From Collinsella sp. UBA6357 (GTDB lineage: Bacteria > Actinomycetota > Coriobacteriia > Coriobacteriales > Coriobacteriaceae): a stretch of 29,191 nt of DNA. Positions 22,335 to 29,191 of this stretch are shown piece by piece (position 1 is the stretch's first letter; each line of letters opens with the position of its first letter). The position numbers and the translations under genes were made by a program. The stretch lies in assembly GCA_002437815.1 (NCBI GenBank), contig DJRP01000034.1, positions 1-29,191 on the forward strand. Direction: 5' to 3'. A model generated the notes under the pieces. The model saw only the letters and a program-made list of their open reading frames with translations. It ran no database searches and had not been told where the DNA came from.

Positions 22335-22595
22335 ATGATGTGGGAATACGTTCGCCTCGAGGACGATACGCAGATCTCCTACTCAGAGGTTCGCGACGAT
22401 AACACGGTGAAAGTTGTTGTGGAGCGTCCTCGAGATTGGGGATTCGATACTGCCGAATGCATCCTTCCGGCGTATGACTGGACATTAAATGACGGCTTCT
22501 CAAAGGATGATCTTGCTGAGCTTGATGCATTCGTCCGCAACAATGCTCCTTTGATCTTGCGCTTCGCGTACGAGGGCGGACGAGTCTATGCCTAG
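22335..22595 (+). CDS. Small protein, first gene of a DUF4160 two-gene cassette
   Basis: An 86-residue acidic protein I do not recognise. It has a beta-rich N-terminal half (VRLEDDTQISYSEV...VKVVVERP) and an acidic helix near residues 57-69. GGAGG lies six bases upstream of ATG 22335; the next codon is also ATG and could serve. Its last eight bases overlap the start of the DUF4160 gene, so the two are translationally coupled. The DNA is clearly less GC-rich than its neighbours. In position it matches the DUF2442 proteins that often accompany DUF4160, but I do not see clear DUF2442 sequence features. An antitoxin-like role is only an inference from arrangement. Confidence 0.75.
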   Translation: MMWEYVRLEDDTQISYSEVRDDNTVKVVVERPRDWGFDTAECILPAYDWTLNDGFSKDDLAELDAFVRNNAPLILRFAYEGGRVYA

Positions 22596-22860
22596 TCTTT
22601 TTCGCATTGGACCCTATATCATTTTTTTCTGGACGGGAGAAAATGGCGAGCCCGTTCACGTTCATGTGGCAGTCAAACGTCCGACGGCTGATGCGACGAA
22701 AATCTGGCTCACTCGTTCGGGCGGATGCAAGTTGGCTCACAATAAAGGAGACGTTCCATCTCGTGATCTTCGAGACATCATGCAGTTCGTCTCTTCAAAC
22801 CACGCGTTAATTTGTAAACGTTGGAGGGAGACGACGGGGGCGCTCTCCTTTTATTGCTGA
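22588..22860 (+). CDS. DUF4160 domain protein
   Basis: A 90-residue protein with the DUF4160 pattern: MPSLFRIGPYIIFFW, then an acidic turn and PVHVHVAVKRP, where the His-x-His pair is characteristic. The C-terminal half includes a helix around SRDLRDIMQFVSSNHALICKRW. DUF4160 proteins usually occur with a small partner and have been suggested to be toxin-antitoxin-like, without proof of mechanism. It overlaps the preceding gene by eight bases, ends 15 bases before the convergent gene on the other strand, and shares the lower GC of the cassette, suggesting lateral acquisition between dnaX and ybaB. Confidence 0.8.
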   Translation: MPSLFRIGPYIIFFWTGENGEPVHVHVAVKRPTADATKIWLTRSGGCKLAHNKGDVPSRDLRDIMQFVSSNHALICKRWRETTGALSFYC

Positions 22861-22875
22861 GATTCGCTGGCGGAG

Positions 22876-23373
22876 CTATTCCGCCTGCAAGGATTCCAGG
22901 CGTGTTGCCAGTTCGTTGCTCGGGCGCATCTGAACTTCGGACACGTGCAGGTCATTGCCACGCATATCGCATTCGAGAAAGCAGATGCGCGACGGTCGAC
23001 CGAGGGGCCTGAGGTCGACACGGTATACGGCAAAGCCATCTTCGAAGTCGAGCGTCTCGGTAGTGACGGTCACGCCGAGTGCCGTGTAGTCGGCGGAATC
23101 GGCAGCGACGATTCTCGCATCTCGGATCGTTACCTTGAATCCCTGGTAGAGCGAGGGGCTGTTGTAGGAAATCTCCTGAGTGCCATCGGCGTTTTCGATG
23201 GTTGTCTCCCATTTGACAACGGGCTGGTCTGTGCCGGGTACCAACAGCTCGGCTCCCAAGGCGATGATGTGGGCGCCAACGGACAATATTGCAAGGGCGA
23301 CGGTCAGATACATAAAACGAAATATGACGGGGTGCGTAGTGCGGATGCTTTGGAGCTTGTTGAGGATAGCCAT
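22876..23373 (-). CDS. N-terminally anchored extracytoplasmic protein of unknown function
   Basis: A 165-residue protein I do not recognise. One hydrophobic helix (about residues 17-43) acts as a signal anchor. The rest, about 120 residues, is predominantly beta and polar and should lie outside the membrane. A single Cys pair (FLECD region, plus none nearby) gives no obvious metal site. GGGAGG lies about six bases before the ATG. A consensus TATAAT on the same strand (23409-23414) is a good -10. The DNA here is less GC-rich than in the flanking housekeeping genes. A competing frame on the other strand has no anchor or family features and poor start context. Confidence 0.7.
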   Translation of the reverse strand: MAILNKLQSIRTTHPVIFRFMYLTVALAILSVGAHIIALGAELLVPGTDQPVVKWETTIENADGTQEISYNSPSLYQGFKVTIRDARIVAADSADYTALGVTVTTETLDFEDGFAVYRVDLRPLGRPSRICFLECDMRGNDLHVSEVQMRPSNELATRLESLQAE

Positions 23374-23408
23374 GGGGTACCTCCCAAAATGGAACCGCTG
23401 CTAAAACA

Positions 23409-23414
23409 ATTATA
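23409..23414 (-). promoter_or_regulatory. Consensus -10 (TATAAT) for the anchored-protein gene
   Basis: A perfect TATAAT on the minus strand, 35 bases before the ATG at 23373. No clear -35 is visible at the right distance. Confidence 0.5.
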
Positions 23415-23451
23415 ACCAGTGTCGGTCCCTCTCCGCTTCGGTCGCTCCCCG

Positions 23452-23460
23452 TGGTACGAT
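23452..23460 (+). promoter_or_regulatory. Extended -10 (TGG-TACGAT) of ybaB-recR
   Basis: TGG directly before TACGAT, 66 bases upstream of the ybaB start. It is divergent from the promoter at 23409-23414. Confidence 0.45.
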
Positions 23461-23525
23461 TTTCGCGTTTGAGAATCCGTCGCGCCGGCCAAAAGTGCCG
23501 CGCGGCCGCACGCAAAGGAGCCCCC

Positions 23526-23846
23526 ATGGCCGGAATGAACATGCAGCAGGTTATGAAGCAGGCCCGCAAGATGCAGGAGCAGCTTGCCGCCGCGCAGGAG
23601 AACCTCAAGACCCAGACCGTCGATGCATCGGCCGGCGGCGGCATGGTCAAGGTCACCGTCAACGGCGAGATGGAGATCACCAAACTCACCATCGACCCCG
23701 ATACGCTCGATCCCGAGGATGTCGAGATGCTTCAGGACATGATCATGGCTGCCGTTAACGAGGCCGTTCGTGGCGTCAACGAGCTCGCCAACAAGCAGAT
23801 GGGCGCCATCACCGGCGGCCTCAACATCCCGGGCATGCCGTTCTAG
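23526..23846 (+). CDS. ybaB: YbaB/EbfC nucleoid-associated protein
   Basis: A 106-residue DNA-binding protein of the YbaB/EbfC family, normally a homodimer with a tweezer-like shape. The N-terminal helix contains MQQVMKQARKMQEQLAAAQ, followed by the beta core with GGGMVKVTVNGEMEITKLTI and the LDPEDVEMLQDMI helix, then a Gly-rich end. AAAGGAG lies six bases upstream of ATG 23526. The gene lies 16 bases before recR and one cassette away from dnaX, the conserved dnaX-ybaB-recR order. Confidence 0.95.
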   Translation: MAGMNMQQVMKQARKMQEQLAAAQENLKTQTVDASAGGGMVKVTVNGEMEITKLTIDPDTLDPEDVEMLQDMIMAAVNEAVRGVNELANKQMGAITGGLNIPGMPF

Positions 23847-23862
23847 GCGAGCGCCAACATCG

Positions 23863-24459
23863 ATGAGCGCCAACCACAGCCTGCAAAAACTGCTCGATGA
23901 GCTGGGCCGCCTGCCGGGTATCGGTCCCAAGTCGGCCCAGCGCATCGCCTACTACCTGCTCGAGGCGGACGCCGAGGAGGCCCGGCGTCTGGCCGAAGCC
24001 ATCCTCGAGGTTAAACAGGAGGTGCACTTCTGTAGCCGCTGCTTCAACTACGCCACGGCTGACGAGTGCTCCATCTGCCAGGACCCCTTGCGCGACACAA
24101 CACGCATCTGCGTGGTGGGCGAGCCGCGCGACGTGAGCGCCATCGAACGCACCGGCAGCTACCACGGGCTCTATCACGTGTTGGGCGGCGTGATCAGCCC
24201 CATGGACAAGATCGGTCCCGAGCAGCTTCATATTCGCGAGCTGCTTCGCCGTCTGGGCACCGAGGACATCCACGAGGTCATTATCGCCACCAACCCCAAT
24301 ATCGAGGGCGAGACCACGGCGAGCTACCTGGCGCGCACCATCAAGCCGTTGGGCGTTGAGGTCAGCCGCCTGGCAAGTGGGCTTCCCGTGGGCGGCGACC
24401 TGGAGTATGCCGACGAGCTCACGCTCGGTCGCGCTATCGAGGCCCGTCGCGCCATCTAG
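23863..24459 (+). CDS. recR: Recombination mediator RecR
   Basis: A 199-residue protein of standard length. The N-terminal helix-hairpin-helix includes LGRLPGIGPKSAQR. A four-Cys zinc motif follows (CSRC...CSIC), then a Toprim domain beginning RICVVGEPRDV and containing TNPNIEGETTASYLAR. The C-terminal segment SRLASGLPVGGDLEYAD is the family signature for the Walker-like region. RecR acts with RecO, and with RecF at gaps, to load RecA. The start is ATG 23863, before which only a weak AGGCGAG is seen; coupling to ybaB, 16 bases upstream, is likely. Confidence 0.96.
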   Translation: MSANHSLQKLLDELGRLPGIGPKSAQRIAYYLLEADAEEARRLAEAILEVKQEVHFCSRCFNYATADECSICQDPLRDTTRICVVGEPRDVSAIERTGSYHGLYHVLGGVISPMDKIGPEQLHIRELLRRLGTEDIHEVIIATNPNIEGETTASYLARTIKPLGVEVSRLASGLPVGGDLEYADELTLGRAIEARRAI

Positions 24460-24485
24460 TTGCGGTTCTGCTGCCTAGGTCTTGC

Positions 24486-24494
24486 TGGTAAACT
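24486..24494 (+). promoter_or_regulatory. Extended -10 (TGG-TAAACT) of the kinase/FHA module at 24553
   Basis: TGG immediately before TAAACT, within TTGCTGGTAAACTTTATC. It begins 27 bases after the recR stop and gives the three-gene operon its own promoter. The same stretch with one base changed occurs at 4774-4791. Confidence 0.55.
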
Positions 24495-24510
24495 TTATCG
24501 AGAGTGGACA

Positions 24511-24532
24511 GGCGTCGCCGCGAGGCGGCGCC
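24511..24532 (+). other. Leader hairpin with GCGA tetraloop
   Basis: Nine-base arms GGCGTCGCC and GGCGGCGCC (one G-U pair) close a GCGA loop of the GNRA type. It ends about nine bases before the GGAGG of the gene at 24553, so it may modulate its translation or stability. Confidence 0.5.
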
Positions 24533-24552
24533 TTCGCGTTGGAGGGGGATCC

Positions 24553-25452
24553 GTGCTGCATCGGGGCCATGGCAATAAAACGGCGTCGCATCGCGTGTGC
24601 ATCGGTTTGGGACTTGCCCCGCGGGCGATGGGACTCCTGACGGGTTCGGTTGCGCTTGTGGTGGCCGGTACGGTTGCGTACGGAGCGACGGTTCCCGGAT
24701 TGGTTGCAGCGCGGCAAGAGCGTGCACCGCATGTGGCGCATAGGGGCAAGAGCAACCTGGGCGGCACGGCCGGCTATGTTTGGGCTTCGGTCTTGGATAG
24801 GGTCCTGTTTGGCGATTCCGGCGAACAGGGCTCGGCCGTGCCGACCGAGGTAACCCTCTCCGATGGATCGAAGGTCACCATCAGCACCAAGATCGTGAAT
24901 CAGCTGGGTGCCACCACCATCACCAAGCTTGTTGACCATGCCGATCAGGCCAAGCAGGGCGCGCAAGGCGGCAACGCCCAGGGCTCTTCGTCGAGCGCCG
25001 GCTCCTCGTCGACGGGTAGCGGGTCCGGCGCTGCGGATAATGCAGGATCGACCGGCACGCCCGGTTCCGGTGCGGACGCCGGCTCGGGATCGGGCTCGAC
25101 TGCCGAAGACGATGCTCCGACCCGACCGACCGAGGCCGAGGAGGCGTCGATCCATAGCTGGCTGGCAAACAAATATTCCCAGATCGACGGCTATGTCTCG
25201 CGTTGCAACGAGGCGGTTGCGGCCTATAGGGCCACCGGTGACGGATCTTCTTGCGATGCGATCGCCAACGAGATCTTTTTCGTGCGTGCGGAGTTTGGCC
25301 GTCAGACCATATCCACCGCATCGGTCTGGTACACCTCGTTCGCCAAACTTTGGGGCGCCTACACCAATCTCGATATATGGGTCGGGCACTACGGTGACGA
25401 TGATAATGCCCTGAACAACTTTAACGCCAATATCGTGGCGGTGGCGCTATGA
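24553..25452 (+). CDS. Signal-anchored extracytoplasmic protein, first gene of a kinase/FHA operon
   Basis: A 299-residue protein with no family I recognise. The GTG at 24553 is chosen because GGAGG lies seven bases upstream of it; a longer frame would cover the promoter. A basic N-terminus precedes one membrane helix (about residues 27-50). An outside region of about 85 residues follows, then a Ser/Gly-rich linker (about 140-185), then a helical C-terminal domain (about 190-299) with two Cys (218, 234) that could form a disulfide. The layout suggests a surface sensor or ligand-presenting domain on a flexible stalk. Its stop overlaps the start of the kinase gene (ATGA), so the two are translated together. 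Confidence 0.8.
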   Translation: MLHRGHGNKTASHRVCIGLGLAPRAMGLLTGSVALVVAGTVAYGATVPGLVAARQERAPHVAHRGKSNLGGTAGYVWASVLDRVLFGDSGEQGSAVPTEVTLSDGSKVTISTKIVNQLGATTITKLVDHADQAKQGAQGGNAQGSSSSAGSSSTGSGSGAADNAGSTGTPGSGADAGSGSGSTAEDDAPTRPTEAEEASIHSWLANKYSQIDGYVSRCNEAVAAYRATGDGSSCDAIANEIFFVRAEFGRQTISTASVWYTSFAKLWGAYTNLDIWVGHYGDDDNALNNFNANIVAVAL

Positions 25453-27311
25453 GTTTGCGCCCGAGTGAGAACGCGATCGTCTCCGCCCGTCCCGACGATG
25501 TGGCGACGGCGAGCCCCCTGGTGGGCCTGCGCACGGTGCGCATCGAGGACTTTGAGCCCGCGGTCGCGTTGGGCGAGGAGGAGCTTGCCGCCTACCTGCG
25601 CCGTTGCGTCATGCTGTTCGCCGACGACGCCACCATGCGCCGCGGCGGCATCGGGCGCGTCACCCGTGCCGTCAACGCGCGGGGCGAGGCCTTTGCGCTC
25701 AAGCAGCTCGTGCTGCCCGCTGCCGACGAGCTCGATGACCAAGGCGCGCACGCGGCACTGGTCACCAAGTTCAAGGCCGCGTTTCGCGAGGAATACGAAT
25801 GCCACCGGGCCCTGTCGGGGCTCAAGGGCTTTCCGCGCCTGTTCGGCTGGGGCATGGTCGACGGCGTGCCGTCGATACTCATGGAGTGGGTCGAGGGCGA
25901 GACGCTCTCGCGCTTGCGCTCCCGCCTTGCCGTCGATGGCGCACGCCGTCTTTCGCCGTTGACGGCCGCACGGCTGGCACGCGATATCTTCGATCTGCTC
26001 TGCCGCATGAATCTGGTGGGTGAGGGGTTCGTTCATCGCGACATCTCTCCCGCCAACATCATGGTGCGCACGGCGCGCATCCCGCTCGAGCGTCAGCTTG
26101 CCGACGGCGTGTTCGATCTATGCCTGATCGATTTCGGTTCCTCGCTTGCGCTCGAACCCGCCTCGTCGGCGTTGACGACGGCAAAGAAGTCGTTTACCGA
26201 ACGGTATGCGACGCTGCGTCGCGCTACGGTCGCCTATGCGCCGCCCGAGATGCTCTCGGACGATCTGCCCGATCTCGCCGAGCTGCGCACATCGCCCGCG
26301 ATCGATGTCTATGCCGCCGCCAGCGTGGTCTATGAGTTGCTGAGCGGAGCCGCTCCGTTTGAGGAGCAGCCGGGACCTGCTGCGGGCAGCAGCGCGACGT
26401 CTTCGCTCCTTCGAACGTGTGACCTCGCCTCGCCCTATCGCCTCAAGATGGACACGGTGCCCGAGCAACCCCTCGGTGCGCACGAAGCGGCTGCGTCTCT
26501 GGCCGATGTTATCGTCCATGAGCCCGATGTCGCCGTGGCAGCGGCCGAGCAGGCCCGGCAGCTGGGCATCGAGCCTGGCTCCGACGAGTTGCGCGCGGCG
26601 CTCGTGTCGGTGGATGGTCAGCTTGCCGATATCGTCATGGCATGCCTGGCCGCACGGCAGGACCTTCGTCCCCCGGCCGCCGATGTCGAGGCGTCCCTTG
26701 TCGCCTTTTGCGAGAACTACCATGTGAATGTGGGACATGCTCTGCGCGGCGAGCCGCTTGCGCCCTGTCCCATGGCGGCGTGCAACATCGCGGCGCGCCG
26801 TGTGGCGGGTATCGCCGCGGCGTCGATCGCCGGTGTCCTGTGGCTGTCGATCGTCGTTTCCGCTGCGTGGCTCGCGGCGGGCTCGATGGTGACGCTTGCC
26901 CTGGGTGCCTTCGTCTGTCATGGCTGCCTGCCGGGGATCGCGGTCGTCGCCGCCTTGGCCCTGCCGGGCCTGATCGCGGTCGCTGCAAGTGCCACGGCAA
27001 CAGGCTGCAGACGGGTATTGATGCGCGGTGCGTTGGTGCTTTGTACCTGCGAGCTGCCCGTTCTTGCCCTTGCGGCGTGCCTATCGTTTTCCCAGGCCCC
27101 TGTTTCGGCGGGGTTGCTCGCGGCCGCCGTGTCGACCTTTGCCCTGGTGTGGTTTATCCTCGTCCTGGGCCTCGCGTTCGAGCTCCCCGCCGCCCCGTCG
27201 CGCCGCTCCACGCAGGCTGCGGCCCTTATGGGTGGGGCCGCGGCGGCTCATGCGCTCGGCGGTCCCGACGGCAACGGGTCCTCTTCGTCCATCACTTCGG
27301 CCAACAGCTAG
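25449..27311 (+). CDS. Membrane Ser/Thr protein kinase of the second kinase/FHA module
   Basis: A 620-residue kinase. The N-terminal ~65 residues are unassigned. The kinase domain spans about 65-310: an atypical nucleotide loop (RRGGIGRVTRAV), Lys85, HRD at 196-198 followed by ISPANIMV, and DFG at 228-230. After an insert-rich C-lobe and a segment to about 440, three to four hydrophobic segments occupy about 455-590. The protein ends in a Gly/Ser-rich cytoplasmic or external tail. ISPAN replaces the usual IKPxN, which is uncommon in bacterial Ser/Thr kinases. The start overlaps the previous stop by four bases, and the FHA gene follows after 13 bases. No phosphatase is in this operon; PstP of the other cluster may serve both. 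Confidence 0.85.
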   Translation: MSLRPSENAIVSARPDDVATASPLVGLRTVRIEDFEPAVALGEEELAAYLRRCVMLFADDATMRRGGIGRVTRAVNARGEAFALKQLVLPAADELDDQGAHAALVTKFKAAFREEYECHRALSGLKGFPRLFGWGMVDGVPSILMEWVEGETLSRLRSRLAVDGARRLSPLTAARLARDIFDLLCRMNLVGEGFVHRDISPANIMVRTARIPLERQLADGVFDLCLIDFGSSLALEPASSALTTAKKSFTERYATLRRATVAYAPPEMLSDDLPDLAELRTSPAIDVYAAASVVYELLSGAAPFEEQPGPAAGSSATSSLLRTCDLASPYRLKMDTVPEQPLGAHEAAASLADVIVHEPDVAVAAAEQARQLGIEPGSDELRAALVSVDGQLADIVMACLAARQDLRPPAADVEASLVAFCENYHVNVGHALRGEPLAPCPMAACNIAARRVAGIAAASIAGVLWLSIVVSAAWLAAGSMVTLALGAFVCHGCLPGIAVVAALALPGLIAVAASATATGCRRVLMRGALVLCTCELPVLALAACLSFSQAPVSAGLLAAAVSTFALVWFILVLGLAFELPAAPSRRSTQAAALMGGAAAAHALGGPDGNGSSSSITSANS

Positions 27312-27324
27312 GAAGGCATCGATC

Positions 27325-28251
27325 ATGGCAAACCAAAGCGAACTCACCCCGTGCGGTGCGATGTTCGATATCTTCAAGCGATCGGCTCGCGTGAGCCATA
27401 TCGATCTGTGCGGCATGGTGCTCTCGAGCCGTCCGCTCTCGGACGGACGCAGCGCCGCGAGCCGTGCCTCCGACCGCTCGTGGGTCTCGCGCTTTATCGT
27501 GCGCGCCCCGGTGGGCACGCTGCAGGAGCGTTATTTTGCCGATTACGGCACGGCCGCCTCCAAGATCGCCGCCCATCTTAAACTGCGGCGCCGCAATCCC
27601 ATGGATGCGACGGCCGTGCTCAACATGGTGACCGGTCCGGCGGGCGAGCCCATGGTTCGCGCACTCGAGGCATGCCATCAAGACGTCCATCTCTATCGCA
27701 ATGCGCTCGACCGTCTCTCGCAGGCTGCCGATCTGACGCCCGCCGAGCGCGCCGAGGCTGTGCTCGTGCTGTTCGTGGCAGTCGGGTGCTCCGCCGACGT
27801 GCGCTCCTCGGTCAACTATGCCATCGACTACGCTCAGACCGCTTGTGGCGGCGCCACCTCGACGCCGAGCTTCTCCTATGCGTCGAGTGTCGACTCGACG
27901 CCGCATCCGCATCCTCTGGGCCTTTTGCGCGTGCGCGACGGCTACGTGGTGAGCTCTCCGCAGTGGATCGAGCCCAGCGAGCAAGGAGTCACCGTCGGTG
28001 CGCTCGCGACGGGAGAGGGCGATGTCACCGATGTGGGAGATGACGTCTCGGCCCGCCATGCGCATATCTGGTGCGATAAACAGGGACGCTGGCTTGTCGA
28101 GGACCTGCATTCGACCAACGGAACCGTCGTCGTCAACGGCGTGGACCGTGTATGCGTTCAGGTCGAGCCCGGTCGTGTGGCCGAGCTGCGTCCCAGCGAC
28201 GAGCTTAAGCTGGGCGAGTCGACGACGTTCACCATTTTGGTCGGTGCCTAG
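27325..28251 (+). CDS. FHA-domain protein with novel N-terminal region
   Basis: A 308-residue soluble protein. The start is ATG 27325 with AGGAAGG eight bases upstream. Residues 1 to about 185 show no family I recognise; they contain a basic, Ser-rich beta region and then helical segments (RALEACHQDVHLYRNALDRL, LTPAERAEAVLVLF). The C-terminal ~100 residues are an FHA domain with SARHAHI and LHSTNGT. The arginine of the usual GR motif before it is absent (VGALATGEGD), so phosphothreonine binding may be altered. It is the third gene of the operon with the kinase at 25449, and it is plausibly that kinase's substrate or reader. Confidence 0.8.
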   Translation: MANQSELTPCGAMFDIFKRSARVSHIDLCGMVLSSRPLSDGRSAASRASDRSWVSRFIVRAPVGTLQERYFADYGTAASKIAAHLKLRRRNPMDATAVLNMVTGPAGEPMVRALEACHQDVHLYRNALDRLSQAADLTPAERAEAVLVLFVAVGCSADVRSSVNYAIDYAQTACGGATSTPSFSYASSVDSTPHPHPLGLLRVRDGYVVSSPQWIEPSEQGVTVGALATGEGDVTDVGDDVSARHAHIWCDKQGRWLVEDLHSTNGTVVVNGVDRVCVQVEPGRVAELRPSDELKLGESTTFTILVGA

Positions 28252-28282
28252 TCGCCCCCATCGACCGGTCTGCGGTCACCCC

Positions 28283-28298
28283 CGGTAAACCTTTACCG
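28283..28298. promoter_or_regulatory. 16-bp palindrome CGGTAAACCTTTACCG upstream of PFOR
   Basis: Seven-base perfect arms around CC. It lies about 40 bases upstream of the candidate -10 and could be the operator of a regulator of PFOR. It is not followed by a T-run, so it is not a terminator of the previous operon. Confidence 0.5.
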
Positions 28299-28312
28299 TC
28301 CACCAATATCGC

Positions 28313-28342
28313 CTGAAATCTGGCTTGACGGCGGGGTACAAT
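28313..28342 (+). promoter_or_regulatory. Candidate PFOR promoter
   Basis: -35-like CTGAAA (28313-28318) and -10 TACAAT (28337-28342), 18 bases apart. TTGACG at 28325 is too close to the -10 to be a -35. Transcription would start near 28349, leaving a leader of about 270 nt. Confidence 0.5.
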
Positions 28343-28348
28343 GAACCC

Positions 28349-28622
28349 GCATGCGGATTTCCGCCGCGGGCGCTCCATCGCCGGGGCCGCCCGGGAGCAT
28401 CCGGCATGCAGCCTTCACGGCGCACAGCGCACGTGGCATGCGGGCAGCCGGAATCATGGCGGGCGCCAGGCTCGACAAGATATCCGGAGCGACCTTCTCT
28501 CCACGCCGTGCGTTGCCGTCTGGTCTGCCTGTCTGATGGTTGGAAGCAGCGACGGTATCCCATCACGCCAACAACCCGGCAGACGCCGGGGCCTGTATAC
28601 CTATATGAGAGGAGAGGGGTAT
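28349..28622 (+). other. Long structured leader of the PFOR gene
   Basis: A gene-free stretch. At its 5' end GCATGCGGAT (28349-28358) pairs with ATCCGGCATGC (28399-28409, one bulge), with an inner GCTCC/GGAGC stem. GCATGC recurs at 28437-28442, so an alternative pairing is possible. Near the 3' end CCCGGC-agac-GCCGGG (28575-28590) forms a tight hairpin about 20 bases before the ribosome site. I do not recognise a known riboswitch class. Confidence 0.5.

Positions 28623-29191
<569 letters not shown>

Noticed and set aside
22945..23415. A 156-codon plus-strand frame opposite the anchored-protein gene
   Set aside because: The minus-strand frame has a membrane anchor, a GGGAGG site and a TATAAT promoter; this one has none.
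28349..28622. TPP riboswitch before the thiamine-dependent PFOR
   Set aside because: The conserved CUGAGA and ACCUGAU-type core sequences of that class are not present.

Overview
The window is one contiguous, gene-dense, high-GC stretch of chromosome. It most resembles an anaerobic gut actinomycete of class Coriobacteriia, and I would guess Collinsella. This rests on four things: a mycobacterial-type fhaA-fhaB-pstP-rodA/pbpA-pknB cell-envelope signalling cluster; a mannose-type PTS operon with its ManO accessory gene; anaerobic redox enzymes (an Fe-S flavoprotein oxidoreductase and pyruvate:ferredoxin oxidoreductase); and high GC throughout. I saw no transposase, integrase or CRISPR array. 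The genus is an inference.

Layout. (1) 1-1290: a truncated membrane-protein gene (DUF5692-like) and a TetR repressor on the minus strand, with two perfect inverted repeats in the divergent spacer. (2) 1378-4766, plus strand: a 923-residue Fe-S/FAD oxidoreductase with a GltD/NfnB-like core, a 101-nt near-palindrome, and HypA. (3) 4965-8251: mannose-family PTS operon EIIAB-EIIC-EIID followed by ManO (DUF956). (4) 8303-8378: tRNA-Arg(CCU), then about 360 nt without a gene holding four copies of an 18-bp motif. (5) 8739-18872, minus strand: PknB (own promoter), a single-chain RodA-PbpA fusion, PstP, FhaB, FhaA and, at the head of the operon, a polytopic Ser/Thr kinase with HLD in place of HRD; a YcxB-like protein gene lies upstream. 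(6) 19742-24459, plus strand: dnaX, an AT-richer two-gene DUF4160 cassette, a minus-strand anchored protein, ybaB and recR. (7) 24553-28251: a compact three-gene operon of an anchored extracytoplasmic protein, a membrane Ser/Thr kinase and a degenerate FHA protein. (8) 28623 to the end: the start of PFOR behind a leader of about 270 nt with predicted stem-loops.

How the genes work together. The minus-strand cluster carries every part of the actinobacterial system that couples Ser/Thr phosphorylation to peptidoglycan synthesis: a PASTA kinase, a PP2C phosphatase, two FHA readers, and the SEDS glycosyltransferase with its class B transpeptidase. Two features are unusual: the polymerase and the crosslinker are one polypeptide, and a second, polytopic kinase leads the operon. 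The 24553-28251 operon repeats the kinase-plus-FHA theme with unrelated, unrecognised sensor parts. It is my best candidate for an undescribed system here.

Several promoter candidates share an extended -10 of the form TGnTAnACT. All assignments come from reading the sequence; no database search was run.
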